64,000 nt of DNA from assembly GCF_043290135.1 (NCBI RefSeq), contig NC_134710.1:320422017-320486016 (forward strand), given 5' to 3'. Under the pieces are notes generated by a model that was not told where the DNA came from, did no database searches, and saw only the letters and a program-made list of their open reading frames with translations. Origin of the DNA: Rhipicephalus microplus (lineage: Eukaryota; Arthropoda; Arachnida; Ixodida; Ixodidae). The translations under genes and the position numbers were made by a program. Below are positions 35,830 through 47,399 of this stretch, one piece after another; the first letter of the stretch is position 1, and each line of letters starts with the position of its first letter.

Positions 35830-36073
35830 ATTAGGTGGACTTTAACGTCCCAAAACCACCTTATGAATAGGAGAGCCGGCATAGTGGGGGGGGGGGGGGG
35901 GGCTCCGGGAATTTCAACCACCTAGTGTTCTTAAACGTGCACTAAAATCTGAGCACATGGGCCTACAGCATTTTCACCTCCATCAAAAATGCAGCTTACG
36001 CAGCCGGGATTCGATCCCATTAGCTGCGGGTCAGTAGCCGACTGCCTTAGCCACTGGACAACCACGGCGGGGT
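35830..36073 (-). repeat. tick tRNA-SINE with internal poly-G expansion
   Basis: Minus-strand copy with head (CCCCGCCGTGGTTGTCCAG), B box, body and TTTTGGGACGTTAAAG end. At the site where the family reads AGTGGAGGGCTCCG this copy has an uninterrupted run of 16 G (35887-35902). The tail is ATT-rich rather than ATCAATC. Confidence 0.92.
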
Positions 36074-36601
36074 GTGGCAATTGAAGGGTCATCGGCGTCA
36101 GTGAGCCCTTCTCTTAATTTAGAACTAACGTTGCGACCAGTAGACCAGTCTTCGCGAGAGTGAATTTGGGTACGAGTCACCGTCCTTTTTAAGCCATTAG
36201 ATAGTACAAAAGTAAAGAGGTAAAGCTGTTGTGCCATCCAATGGCTTAAAAACCCGGGGTGGTGCATGCCAGTGGGGGATGCGAGGGGGCAACAGATCCC
36301 CCTTAAATTTGCGCCTGTCCACACCCTCATTGCCCCATTAAGAGCAAGCACATTCCAAACAGAACGAACAAAATCCCGCTTCCTGAAAGAACAGCCTGCC
36401 GTGCCCCACCCTCCTTCCAGCTGGAAAATGCTGGCACCGCTTCTGTTAATAACGACACCACCCTTACACTATATTCACTCCGTGGAAGGCCAGTCCACCA
36501 GCTGCAGTTAGATAATTAGTTATCAGTCGTTTGTTCAATGTGTGTATAATAATTTGCCATTATATGTTTTTGGTTAACTGAGAACGCTTCTTGCGACTAT
36601 A
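36074..36601. other. No recognisable gene
   Basis: Nothing supportable. Confidence 0.45.
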
Positions 36602-36870
36602 CAGGGTTATTCAAGAAACGTATTCAATATTCTTAAAAGTTACAGAAAAGGGGCATCTGCGGGCTACTTGCAGCGTTACCTTTCCTCTGGCAGAAGGCAT
36701 TTTCAGATGCGTGCAAACATTAATTGCTGCAGTAATTGCAGAAATTTACACAATTAACTTTTTAACACTTTTTCACCAGTGGTGATAGCCAGTCCAGTCA
36801 AATGGGTAAATTAAAGCCCTTCATACGAATAGTTCATAGACACTTCAAAATTTCGGAAAAGTGGGTACTG
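36602..36870 (+). repeat. Interspersed repeat, family shared with 13477-13770
   Basis: Collinear with the 13.5-kb copy (see that entry). It is followed by a plus-strand open frame to 37296 (AETETDAPNSASTIHFDN and onward) that is protein-like in composition but matches no family I recognise; it may be part of the same element. Confidence 0.5.
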
Positions 36871-37337
36871 GTAGTCCCCGCACAGCGATACAATGTGTCT
36901 AACTCAGCTGAAGAAACCGAAACCGATGCACCAAACAGCGCATCTACCATTCACTTCGACAACGCCCTCAGTGACGACACTGATTCCCTCGCCGTTATCA
37001 ACCGTCAATTTAAGCACTTCGCTTCCAGGCCGCTTATCGACGCTCGCTTATTCTTATTCACCAATGCGAGGAAAATTGTCGTCTTTGAGGGCGTTGTGGA
37101 AGTGAATGGTAAATGGAAGTATTATTGTATGAAACTCTATGGCCAGATGCACTCTTTGGTTCGTCGGTTTCAGTTTCGCCAGCTGAATTGGCCAGATTGC
37201 ATCGCTCCGCGCGCGGTGATTACCAGTGGCCGTTTTCCGAAAATTTCAAAGTGGCTATGGACTATTCGTAGCAAGGGCTTGCATCCGCCCATTTGACTTA
37301 ACGGACTATTCCCACTAGTTAATTGTGTTCATTTCTA

Positions 37338-37357
37338 TATATATATATGAATATATA

Positions 37358-37431
<74 letters not shown>

Positions 37432-37442
37432 TATATATATAC
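37338..37442. repeat. (TA)n microsatellite
   Basis: TA repeat with two GAATATATAT interruptions at its left end and one AAAT interruption near the right. Confidence 0.97.
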
Positions 37443-38789
37443 CATGAAAGAAACTACCATAAACTAGAAGCAGCAGAGAGTGCGCCTGTGTTCTCGTTCT
37501 CTTCTGCAGTTCCGGTTACGTGCTGCACCCCACTTTTTGCATTATTATCACAACCGTTCCACAGGCGCATACCTTCACAACGCGCTGTGCGTGTATTTTA
37601 AAAGCAGAATTGAAGGTCTCGTTTATGAAAACACGATGGAGATTACCGAACAGCGAGCCAAAAATTTCTGCACGGATAGGGGTCCCCCGCGGGGGCGGGC
37701 GAACACACAGGGATCCCACGTGGGCCGGCGGCTTTACAGCGCGCCTGGCGGATACGACCCGGGCGTAGCGCAGCGGGTGGACGCGTCAGCCTCCCGCGCA
37801 GTGACCTGATCCCGTGTGCGCCAGCGGTTCGTGTACGTGCGTCGCAGTCCATCCGACTCGGGACGCTGCGGGCCGCCCACCCTCACGTTGGAGTCCCCAC
37901 CTCATCTCCCCCATCTCGGGCTTTGTGTCAGGGTCGTGTCGGGACCAGCGTGTTAATGGGCGACGCCGGGTTGTTCTTGTTGTTGCTTGCTTGTTCCTGT
38001 TGCGTCGCTGTTGCTATCGCTGCCACGCGGCCGAAGGCTGTCGCTTCTGTGTTTTTGTTTAGCTCGGCTTGCTCCTGAACAGCGTGAAGCGGAATTCGAA
38101 AGGGGATGTGTTTCTTTTTGGTTACGTCTAGCTCGGTGTAGCATTACAAGGTACATTTCTGTTTCTTTGTCTTCGTTATGTGTTTGTGCGTTCCTTAAGG
38201 CATTTTCTGTGAGGACTTGAACTGCTAGAAAAAGAAAGCTCCGGGACCTTTTGTGTTTCTCCTTCTTAACGAAAAGCATCGCCTCCTCCCCCTCCGCTCA
38301 GCCTCTAAGCCTGATAACAGCAGCAGGAGGGAATGGAAAGCTGGTACTGGCTAAATGAGAGCGCCGCGACAGCAGCGGCGCCAAACTGCTCAGCTTGAGC
38401 CTCACGTTTTTGGCAAAGCCAAATTGGAGACCTGCAGCCTTTATAAAGGAGGCGCTGAACAATCGCAAGAGTGCCCTTTTATTTAGGCGCAGTTGTTCCG
38501 TGACCTCGTTACTAGAAGGCGTGTTTTATGACGGTGAATCAGCGACGAAGTTTCGTAGGAATCGCACCTCTTGGCCACCGCAAGCAGGGTGCAAGAGTAC
38601 TGGACAATGCTGCCTATACGTACCACGCGCACACAAGTACATAACATACATACACACACGCACACACCAGAGCGTAATAGAGCGGTGCGTGTGCATAAAC
38701 AGGAGGAACGTTTTATGGAACGATGCGCCTTTTTGGAGAGACTTCGAAATCGTGGCATCAAAGTAAGTGTCATCAGGATAGCTTGTAAA
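37443..38789. other. GC-rich stretch without a recognised gene; possible tRNA-like segment
   Basis: The segment 37670-38100 is strongly GC-rich. At about 37763-37813, GGGCGTAGCGCAGCGGGTGG followed by TCAGCCTCCCGCGCAGTGAC and CCTGATCCCG has a tRNA-like spacing of A and B boxes, so a tRNA-derived repeat is possible. It lacks a closed acceptor stem, so I do not call a tRNA gene. A possible donor (CAAG then GTACAT) lies near 38150. Confidence 0.3.
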
Positions 38790-39788
38790 TATAGGTCGAG
38801 ATGAGTTTCGTTGTGTGTGCAGTGCAGTCGACAGGTTTGCTGCACGGGATCGTCTTTGGCGAAGGCTATAGTCGCCCCTGTTGAGGTACCTTGAGGCGGG
38901 CGTTCACAAATTTGCAGCACCTGTGCCTGAATGTTTTGTATCGTGCGCTGACTTGTTTTACTTGCGTTAGATAATACGGACAAACTGTTTTGTATAAAGC
39001 CAAAAAACAGCACCCTGTGCAGTCGTAGCATAGCACTTGGTTGCATTTCCGAAGTATTTCCCGTGAGAAACTTGAAGAGCTGACATATGCCCGTCATTCG
39101 CTTTTTCACTACGTGACGTGAGGGCTCTACGATATGACTTTGTCGATAATGACACCCAAAAATTTATGAAATCGACAGTATAGTATATTTCGATCATCAA
39201 TTGACACACTGTAATTCGTCATAGGTTTGCGCGTAAATTCCAGAAGAGCGCACTTTCCGGAGGACATTTCTTGGCCTCGATTGCGGAGGTATAAATCAGT
39301 TGCAGTAGCAGTTCTCTGGATCCTCGCAGCTAACTGCAAGCGAGTTACCGCAGATGTGCAGATGCAGATCTAGTCTGCGTAATTCGATCGACCAATATTG
39401 CTTGGTAGGTACAAATAGAGAGCGACAAGTGTTAGATTGAATAGCACGGGGCTCAGTACGCCACCCTGAGGAACGCCACGGCAACTGAAAAGTGCAGAGG
39501 TGTTCTCGGCCTCCGTACTAACATAACAAACAAAAAAAGATCGCATGCGAAGATAGCTGCGTATCTACTTAAACATTCGGCCACCCACTGCAATTTCTTC
39601 TATTGCGGTAAGGACGGCTTCATGAGTAACGTTATCATAGGCTTCTTTCACGTCGAGTAACAGAGAAGCGTATATAAAGACGCTTATTGGCCTTTCTCGT
39701 GCTCGATGTAAGTGATTAGGCGGACGACGCTATCAATCAATGATCGACCACGTTGAAAGCCGGCCATGACATTTGCGTAGATCTCATT
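38790..39788 (-). mobile_element. LINE reverse transcriptase, C-terminal two thirds (frameshifted)
   Basis: Minus-strand pieces in different frames give, in order: MAGFQRGRSLIDSVVRLITY, a DVKEAYDNVTHEAVLTAIEE-like segment, GVPQGGVLSPVLFNLTLVAL (RT motif with PQG), a decayed YADD region (SNYAD then out of frame), SSGKCALLEFTRKP, FLGVIID and a thumb-like region with AKDDPVQ. This is the order of a Jockey/I/CR1-type LINE RT. Several frameshifts and an in-frame stop show that it is dead. It continues upstream beyond an inserted repeat (39789-40134). Confidence 0.8.
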
Positions 39789-40134
39789 ATAGACGGTTTC
39801 AAGATCACAAGCATTGCACCCCATAAAACTTCCAGACACCTAATTTCTTAGCACCTAATGTCGAAACTGAAAGCACGTTTTCAAGTTCTTTTTAAATGTA
39901 GGAAATGTATCTCTTCAGTTTTTCCTATAGGAGGAACGTGCGCAAAGTTCAAATAAATATTTTACAATTTTTATGTAGCTTAAAAGAACATTTATCTGAA
40001 TATATTTTGCCAACTTATAAAAAAGTGGAAAAAAATCAGCGGGCTATTATCTAAAGCTCTTCTTGCCCACCGATGTTATTTTGGCATGTCGGTGGATGAA
40101 ACCGGATGCCATCAAGGGGCTGTGTTTGTAAACA
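39789..40134 (-). mobile_element. Inserted repeat, copy 1 (inverted partner of 40346-40698)
   Basis: About 346 bp, whose reverse complement matches 40346-40698 along its length: TGTTTACAAACACAGCCCC versus TGTTTACAACACATCCCC at one end, CAATGCTTGTGATCTTGAAA versus CAACGCTTGTGACCTTGAAA at the other. It interrupts the LINE RT between LEWYLEY and NEIYANVMAGFQ. An internal hairpin (TCCACCGATG ... CATCGGTGGA) is visible in the partner. No coding sequence or terminal inverted repeat was seen; the class is unknown. Confidence 0.75.
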
Positions 40135-40345
40135 GTGAAAGGGTCTATACTCCAAGTACCACTCCAGGTGGCCCAGGACCATTCTCTCCATCACTTTTTA
40201 CCTACGCAACTAGCCAATGCGATAGGGTGATAGGAGGAGAAATCCAACGGTGACTTGCCAGGTTTTAGCAGCGGGACTAGACGACTAGTTTTCTAATTTG
40301 AGTGGACAGAGCTTTCTAGTCAAGAATCATTATACAGACCTTGTC
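40135..40345 (-). mobile_element. LINE reverse transcriptase, segment between the two insertions
   Basis: The minus strand reads SPYRIG (from an SYRPIAL-type motif) then KVMERMVLGHLEWYLEY, a conserved LINE RT block that normally precedes the AGFQRGRS block now found on the far side of copy 1. The segment is therefore part of the same LINE, split by insertion. Confidence 0.75.
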
Positions 40346-40698
40346 AATGTTTACAACACATCCCCTTGAAGACATTTGGTTTCGTCCACCGATGTGCCTT
40401 AATAGCATCGGTGGACAATAAGGGCTTTAGAAAATAGCCCGCTGATTTTCTACAGTTTTCTTCGCTTATTTGGCAAAATATATTCCAATAAATGTTCCTT
40501 TGAGCTACATAAAAATTATACAACATGCCCTTGCACTTCACGCACGGTACTTTTATGTGAAAAACGAACGAGAGACTTTCTTTACCCTTGAAAAGAACTT
40601 GAAAACGCGCTTTCAGTTTTGACGTTAGAAGCTGGTAAATGAGGTGACCGGAAGTTTTTTTTTTGATTGCAACGCTTGTGACCTTGAAATCATCTATA
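40346..40698 (+). mobile_element. Inserted repeat, copy 2 (opposite orientation)
   Basis: The same element as 39789-40134 but inverted, with roughly one mismatch in five. It separates the LINE RT from its upstream part. The two copies and the RT segment between them form a 910-bp inverted-repeat structure. Confidence 0.75.
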
Positions 40699-40940
40699 GC
40701 TGAAGGAGAGCTATTCTCGCGCGCTCACCAAAATGGCACAGGTTCTGTTAGAGATTCTGTCAGGTCCTGGTGCTGATGTACGTCCAGGAGCTCAAGTCAG
40801 CACGAAGCGAGTGCTGACTTGAGCTCCTGGATGGCGAACGGGCGATCCATAATGGAATCACGTGGTGGTGCGAAATTGCTTGAAAGTGGTAAGCTGTAAA
40901 GTGGAGTAGGGCAGTGTTAAGTGCAGCCATCGTTCAGTAA
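40699..40940 (-). mobile_element. LINE, N-terminal RT segment with internal palindrome
   Basis: The minus strand reads MDRPFAIQELKSALASC, then a duplicated inverted segment (40784-40830), then PGPDRISN-like sequence, recalling the ELxxALxxxxxxxAPGPDGI block that starts the LINE RT. The palindrome lies exactly between the two halves of that block. Confidence 0.65.
40784..40830. repeat. Perfect 20-bp inverted repeat with 7-bp loop
   Basis: The left arm 40784-40803 (CCAGGAGCTCAAGTCAGCAC) and right arm 40811-40830 are perfect reverse complements around the loop GAAGCGA. Only one arm is needed for the LINE frame, so the other is a local inverted duplication. Confidence 0.95.
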
Positions 40941-40959
40941 CCAAAGTTCACTGTCGGAG

Positions 40960-41290
40960 GCAAAAGACACTAAATTTATGCCCTTCATATCTATCTTCTG
41001 GCTTCCCCATAATGTATGATGAGATTGATGATAATGTATGATGAATGTATGATAACATAATGTATGTTATCATTGGGGATGTTAAAATCCCCATTGATAA
41101 CACACGAGTTAGGAGTTGATGCATTGATGTGTCGTAGTTTTTTGTGATCGAACCAAGGTGATAGTAATGTGTATGTGCCAACCACAGTGATGGCAAGCCT
41201 CCTCTTTTTCCCTCTTAAGCATACGTATTGACTTCCGTCATGAGGTGGTACTGGTTGTAGGATGCAAGTGAGGTCTCGGCGAATTTACAA
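40960..41290 (-). mobile_element. LINE AP-endonuclease domain fragment
   Basis: The minus strand reads RRLAITVVGTYTL, then RHINASTPNSCVINGDFN and a Tyr-Gly that stands where endonuclease proteins have Trp-Gly. VINGDFN is the conserved endonuclease motif (GDFNAHH type). Between GDFN and the glycine there is an AT-rich expansion (ATACATTATGTTATC and similar words) replacing the His-His segment. It lies in the order expected upstream of the RT segments. Confidence 0.65.
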
Positions 41291-41748
41291 AAAAAATTCG
41301 TAGAAGCAACCACGTGGCAGGCATCGCATTGTCATAATATTTGGTCCCAGCAGCGCACACAGACAACTGAACAGGTGAGATAAAATGAAGTATAAGCTCA
41401 AAATCAAACTTTCCTTCATGCACAAAGAACAAACTGACAGCAATAGCTTCGAAGCAGTGTCAATGGCGGAGACAGATTGCTTGTATGAGACGTGTACTCT
41501 GAGAACGACAACGCGAGCCACCCATGAAAAAAGAAAAAAAAAAACCGCCGGCTTACGAAACACAAAGAGCCTACAATGCAACGCGGGATTCTTACGAACT
41601 AGAGCGGGTGCCGTAGTCGAGCAGTGTGATTGCTACTAGATGTGCTGGAAGCCATCGATGCTCAGCTGGAGCTTTACCACAAACGTTTCTGGTCTGTGAT
41701 AGTAACTCATCGAGTTTTTGTCGAAGATGAACTTTTTGTGTCGCCCTA
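41291..41748. other. No recognisable gene
   Basis: Could contain the decayed 5' part of the LINE, but no motif is visible. Confidence 0.4.
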
Positions 41749-41986
41749 TAATATATGGGGTTTAACGTGACAAAACCATGATAGGATTATGAGTTCCGCC
41801 GTGTAGTGGAGGGCTCTAGAAATTCCGACAATCTGCTGTTTTTTAACGTGCACTGCCATCGCACATTACACGGGTCTCTACCATTTCGCCTTCTTCGAAA
41901 CGTGACCTCCGTGGCCGGGGTCGAACCCGCGACCTTTGGTTCAGTGGCCGAGCACCGTAACCGCTACACAACCACGACGGACTTTT
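41749..41986 (-). repeat. tick tRNA-SINE, divergent subfamily
   Basis: Same architecture as the main SINE (GGGGTTTAACGT... start when read on the plus strand, AGTGGAGGGCTCTAG, ACGTGCACTG, then the tRNA-like head). It differs in the body: CATCGCACATTACACGGGTC and CATTTCGCCTTCTTCG replace the TCTGAGCAC/GGCCTACAACATT blocks. The head on the minus strand has B box GGGTTCGACCCC and A box GTGGTTGTGTAGCGG. It represents a second subfamily. Confidence 0.85.
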
Positions 41987-43080
41987 GAGTCGCCCGAGTA
42001 CTTTTGTGACTGTTGGTGCAAAATAAAGAAAGTATAACCAGCTTAAGATTGAAAATGCATGGCGTGTAAGTGGAGCCACGTATACCACCTCTGAATGTAC
42101 AAGGGCACAGGTCACTATATCCTGAATTTCATTCCTCAGCTGTTCTTTCTATATTCTCTATCTTGCCCCCTTTTTCTCTAGTGAGATTTCATGTGATGCA
42201 AATCAGGCAGTCAAACTTTAATATGAACCATATATAGATTTACCCACCTGCTTTACTGTGCGGAAATATGAAGAAGCGCTGCGTTAGGTACGCTGGCAGC
42301 TCAGTGAAGACCAGCTAACAAATCTATTCATTTCATTATCTTGTTGTGGCATTCTAGCGTGCGAACGGGAAATAGCACGCCATGTAACATTTCACATACT
42401 GCATGCTACCACCTCCAGTGCTTCGTTGCCAAACCTCGCAAGTAATTGCCTTGCACCCTTTTGTAACACTCTGGCGAAGGTGCTGGGTACCAAGTCCGAC
42501 CGCTAAAGCTGCTAAACTCTCACTTTTCCTTCCAGAGACCCATTACAATAGATAAAAATAGGGTTTCGCTTATTATCCCAGTTCTCTGATTGGGGAAACA
42601 TGTTGCACCACTCGCAAGCTTGCAAATTATGGGGCAAGCGGTGAATATGACACGACAAATTTTGCTGGAAGTCGATAAATGGATCATGTTAAACCAGTAA
42701 CACTTGCTTGTGATTCGCATCGAAAGTCGAAGCCCTTGTGTATTTAACCTCGAGGGATGTATCAGGCGACTGCGCGAGGCAAGATAAAAATGACAGCCGC
42801 CCATTTATTTAGTAAAATAACGTCGCCTTGCGAGGAAAAATGATACGATTCTAATAATAGAATAAAAATAGCTTGCCTTCGATTGTCTCAAGCAGATATA
42901 GTACAATAATCACCGCCGTTATGATCTTTTACCGTATGCGCACTTTGTCGACCAGTGTATCTGCCACGCTGGCATTTGAGGAGTGATATAAAAATAGCTC
43001 GCAGTTATAGTATATGCTATCTCACACACAGAAAAAAAAAGCTTTCAAGACGGGCTATTGTAGCATCGCTTCTTCGACAA
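41987..43080. other. No recognisable gene
   Basis: Nothing supportable. Confidence 0.45.
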
Positions 43081-43800
43081 TTAAAGGCGGGCAAAGCAAC
43101 GTCCATAGGGTGTTGACGGTTTCGGAATCACGCTCACCGATCTAAGACGGGGCGCTTCGCGACACGGCTGCTGTGCGGCGTTTGTTTCACGAAGATCGCC
43201 AATCCATCGATGAAGCCAAAGAAACAAAGCGTGAGAAGAAACTAGAGTAATAAAAATAAGACCTGGTATGAAACGAAATAAGCGCCACGCGCGGGAACCG
43301 CGAGAAATAGTCGAAGCCGAAGCAAAAACAGGGCTCCCGACTTGTATACCGGCATCGAACCGAGCGCGGGGGGGCACACCGGGCGCCCTGGTAAAACAAC
43401 TCTCAGCCCTTACCGATGCCGGGACACGCGCCATGCTCCCTTCCCCCGATTCCATGAACGTGCCGAGGGCGGACGCGAGACAGTGAGGAACGAGACTCGG
43501 GGAGAGATTCGAAGGAAGCGTGCCGCAAAACAAAAGGCACCCGGGGCAGCGCGAAAGGAGGCGAGGAGTGGCAAGGGGTCCCCAGAAACAACACCTGATC
43601 CCCTTTGTGGGAAAGGACGTGTATTGATTGGCTTTGCCGCTCGTTTAGGTCTGCAATCAGATGCAATGACGACGACAAGCATACAAGTAAGAAAAGTGGA
43701 ACCCATTGTCGATTTTTTCGGCGCACTTTCTTTTCGTCTCGCGTTGTTAATATTTTCTTATTCATGTGGCGAAGTCTAAGTTTGTACGCAGTTCATTGTG
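43081..43800. other. GC-rich block, no recognised gene
   Basis: Overlapping open frames on both strands result from high GC. No domain, splice-bounded exon or promoter could be supported, though CpG content suggests a regulatory or repeat origin. Confidence 0.35.
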
Positions 43801-46800
43801 TATTCTACCGACCTAACCACGTATGTTCGTTTCCTTTTACGCTACGTCCACCTTGATTTTTGTCGCTGTTCTCTCTCTTGATTTTTGTCGCTGTTTCACA
43901 GTCGGTGTTCTCTCTCGGCGACTGTGGAAGACCCACCGTTCCGTATGCTCTGGAAAAGCGTTTCATCAGAGCCTGTTGTACTGCTTAACCAGTCTACGGA
44001 GTTTATTCTCTCGCGTAACATTCTGTAGAAAGTTCTTTATGGCAGAGTGCTACTGCATGGTCTCTCGGATTTGGGAATATTGCCTGCACCCGTAACTGAG
44101 GCTACTGCGCGCGGTACTGCAAATCGATTTATAGTCAACAGCATGGTGTAACTAGGGCAGCGTATATTCACGCAAGTCCGCGCGCTGCTAATCGACTGGC
44201 ACTGTATCATACCAACTACTAACATAAGCTTCCACGACACACGGTTTTCCAAAACAGGAAGTGCACGACAAGACCTACACTGGCGCATGCGCGCTCATCT
44301 TGTTCTGTACGATGCCACGTTGGTGCGTGCTACACGCTAAAATCAAGAACGAGCGTGCTGCACTGCTTGATACAGTAAAGGGAGTGCAAGTAAATGAAAC
44401 AGACCTATTCGTATGCATGCCCTTCAGGGTAACGTTTATATATTGGTATTTTCTTAACAAATCAAATAACATGGATTTAGAGATTGTAACAATGAGGGGG
44501 CAGACACGATCTGCAATGGTCATCATTATTAAAACATGCTATAAATCGGCACGCTTTTTTTCCTGAAGGCGAAAAAAAAACTGTAGCAATTAATAACTGT
44601 GGCTCAAAGTACAGAAATACATTGGTGCGGGAAGCTTGTTCCATGCACTGTCTCGAGGGCCGCTGCAATACTACACATTTTTAAACCTTATGCAGTTTTT
44701 TTCCTTTTTCCTAATTCCTTGTTTGTTCATGTCATTATTTCCGACATACATATATATTGTGACTACTCTTATATGAACGCTCGAGGCGCATTTTTGACAT
44801 CGCCGTCGCCGTTATGTTTCAAATAAAGCCCAGACTGGTAACATCGTCTCGCCCGTCATATATTTCACGGGATAGCTTGCGAAGGCTGCAGATGGGCGTG
44901 GCTCAAACAGTGACGAAACGGGCTCACCGGCTCCGTCACACAAAAGAAAACGAAGGGGTGCTTGAGGGGGCTGTGTCACACGGGCAGCAACTCGAACTTT
45001 GATCCCGAAGGCGCAGTCGCACTCTCTACCTCGACAGATGAACCAGTAGACAGACCATGCCTTTGTACGCGCTGGGCCCTTATCGGTTAATTAGTGTTGA
45101 AGCGACAGAAAGCACGAAAGCCGCTTCGTTCTCATGGGTGGCCGTTCCTTAGAGTGGCCCTCACGCCGAATTTGAACACCTCAACAAAAGTACTGTACGA
45201 ATTTCATAAGGAAGAGACACGCATACGGGACAAGCGCTTGCGGGTCTATTCCTTCTGTGATTGCTGCTTTGCACTTGTCAAGATGTGCAAGCGATTAGTT
45301 ACCAGCAAATAGCCCAAATTTCTGCGTTGAATGGTCGTTTAAGCTAACCTTTTCTAGGCTAGCACCAGATCGGATCCCAAAAGCGTCAGCTGCTTACTTA
45401 GTATAACATTCCATTTCTTGCTATCACATTCATTGCTTTGTTCCTGCGGAAAGACTGTGACATCTTTTTTGTCAGGTCATCATCCTGCGTAGTTTGTACT
45501 GGTGCCACTAAATGGGAAATAAAGCCTGGTTTAGTGACGCTTGACGCGCGCCTTCCCCAGGCTGCCTCGGCTAAAAGGCCTAGATTTTCCCCCATTCTTT
45601 TTAGCATTGGACGTGAGAGTTGGACGCTATGGGCGCTGAAATTATCATGAAGCGAATGATTAAGCAAATATGGTGATTAAACATTACTTTACCGGGTATT
45701 GATGAATAAATAAATGAAGCGAATTTCTTCCTGCAAGGATAACGAAAAATGCAGTTACAGAAGGTGTTGTTACCAACCTTTTATAAAGCGTAGGTTCACC
45801 GACAATCGAGAGAAGGCGATTATCAAAAGCAAAAAAAAAGAGAAAAATAGAAAATAGCCAATAAAGGAAGGAAGGAAGGTCGTCTATATCAACATGCACT
45901 GTCAAGTTAATGGGGAAAGACAACATCCCTGTGTTAATTTTCAGAAGTGCGTCACTGCAAGAGTTGCGCACCACGCACTGTAAGATACGTATGAGAGGAA
46001 ATGAGAAAATTTATGCGACATGTTGTCCGCTGTTTCTGAGCGGTTGAGTGCGGTTACACGTACAGTATACTTGGGAATATATCGGTTGCGATCATTTTTG
46101 TATTTCTTCAGTGTCGAAAGAAGTGATTTTCATGGCTGAGATTGAAGTCGCGACGTCGATCTCAGCAGCACAGCGCCGAAGCCTTTGGGCTAAACCTGAT
46201 TAACACAATACTGCTACAACTTTACTATTAGTACCAGCCTCTACAATAAGTGCCTGCTTTTTACAATAATGTCTTCAAACCAATTGTGCCCATAGTTTGA
46301 TCACTGTATGCCACCAAGGTTTGAGGAGTGGTCAAGCGAGTTGGGAAAGTAAGTCATACTGCAGATAAGGCTCGTACGAATACGTCGTTCGTCGGCGGTT
46401 CTGATAGCTTCGTTTGTTTCAGTATTCTCTGTCAGCGGCGAGACGACGTCGAAAGAGAGAGGGGAATCGTACTATTGATTCCCATACATTTGCCGGCTGC
46501 CGTCATTTGTTGCGATTATTTTGTACGTCCTCGGCCCGACGTACGCATACACACAAAAACAGGAGTCAATCTGCGGTCGATGGGCTTGCGTGTTGTCCTC
46601 TCAGTGTACCACCGTTCTTCGCAATGGCTCCTTCTTTCCAAATCTCATCGCGAACTTGTTTGTTAGTCGCTTCAGAGTGGCTTCCTTCTCTTTGTGTGTC
46701 TCGCTGCCCTTCCGGCTCTGCGGCTGAAGCCGTCGATGGTGTGTGAGTGCCAGTCTGCTTTCAGACGTCATTGATCGCGTAAGGCTACACGATGAATGTA

Positions 46801-47399
46801 TTTGTCATTTGAAGGTTTGTCATTTCTATGATTCTATTTGTAAAGATTAAGGTTTGTCATTTCGTCATGCGCACTTTTCGTCGAGCTAAAAATAACACCG
46901 CTAAGCAGAGCGAGGGGTAGTCGGAGGAGAACGGAACGCTGAGGGGAACGGTGGGCAATGGCGAGGACCAGGACACTCGAGCAAAGAGCCCGGCAAAAAA
47001 TTTAGCCAAAGCAAGAGCGGCTTCCCCCAGATCCGCCTGTATATGGTGTTTGAGACAGCGGAGACACGCTTTACTTTTGTCGTTTCATAAGTCGGTAAAC
47101 ACTGAGGACCAGTTCCGGCTGGTGGAAAGGGCTCGGGCGTCGGCTGCAAGCTATGGCTACCTGGAATGATGAAGTCACCCACCTCTGCGCGAAGAGAACG
47201 CGCACCTGATCACTCAGTGATCTTTAATTTTCTCTGTATATAAATGAAACTTAACGGGTGTGTTTTTTGTTTCATTTCTTCCTCACTTTTTGCCTTACAC
47301 CCGGCAGTGTGTGCCGGATGTCGTAGAGGTGCTATGCTCAGAGGTAAGCAAAACCTGTGGACCTGAGACTCGTTTATCAAATAAATTGTGTGCTTTGAA
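43801..47399. other. No firm gene; minor repeats
   Basis: A 19-bp unit (TTGATTTTTGTCGCTGTT core) occurs twice at about 43855-43895, followed by an 8-bp hairpin CACAGTCG/CGACTGTG. A GGAAGGAA tract lies near 45865. At 47100-47169 the plus-strand frame NTEDQFRLVERARASAASYG weakly recalls LINE ORF2 C-termini. None of these is a confident gene. Confidence 0.35.

Noticed and set aside
39789..40698. Single fold-back (long inverted repeat) transposon
   Set aside because: The spacer and both flanks are parts of the same LINE RT in the right order, which fits two independent insertions better than one fold-back element.
43081..43780. Overlapping frames of 98-150 codons on both strands
   Set aside because: Same GC effect; no motif recognised.
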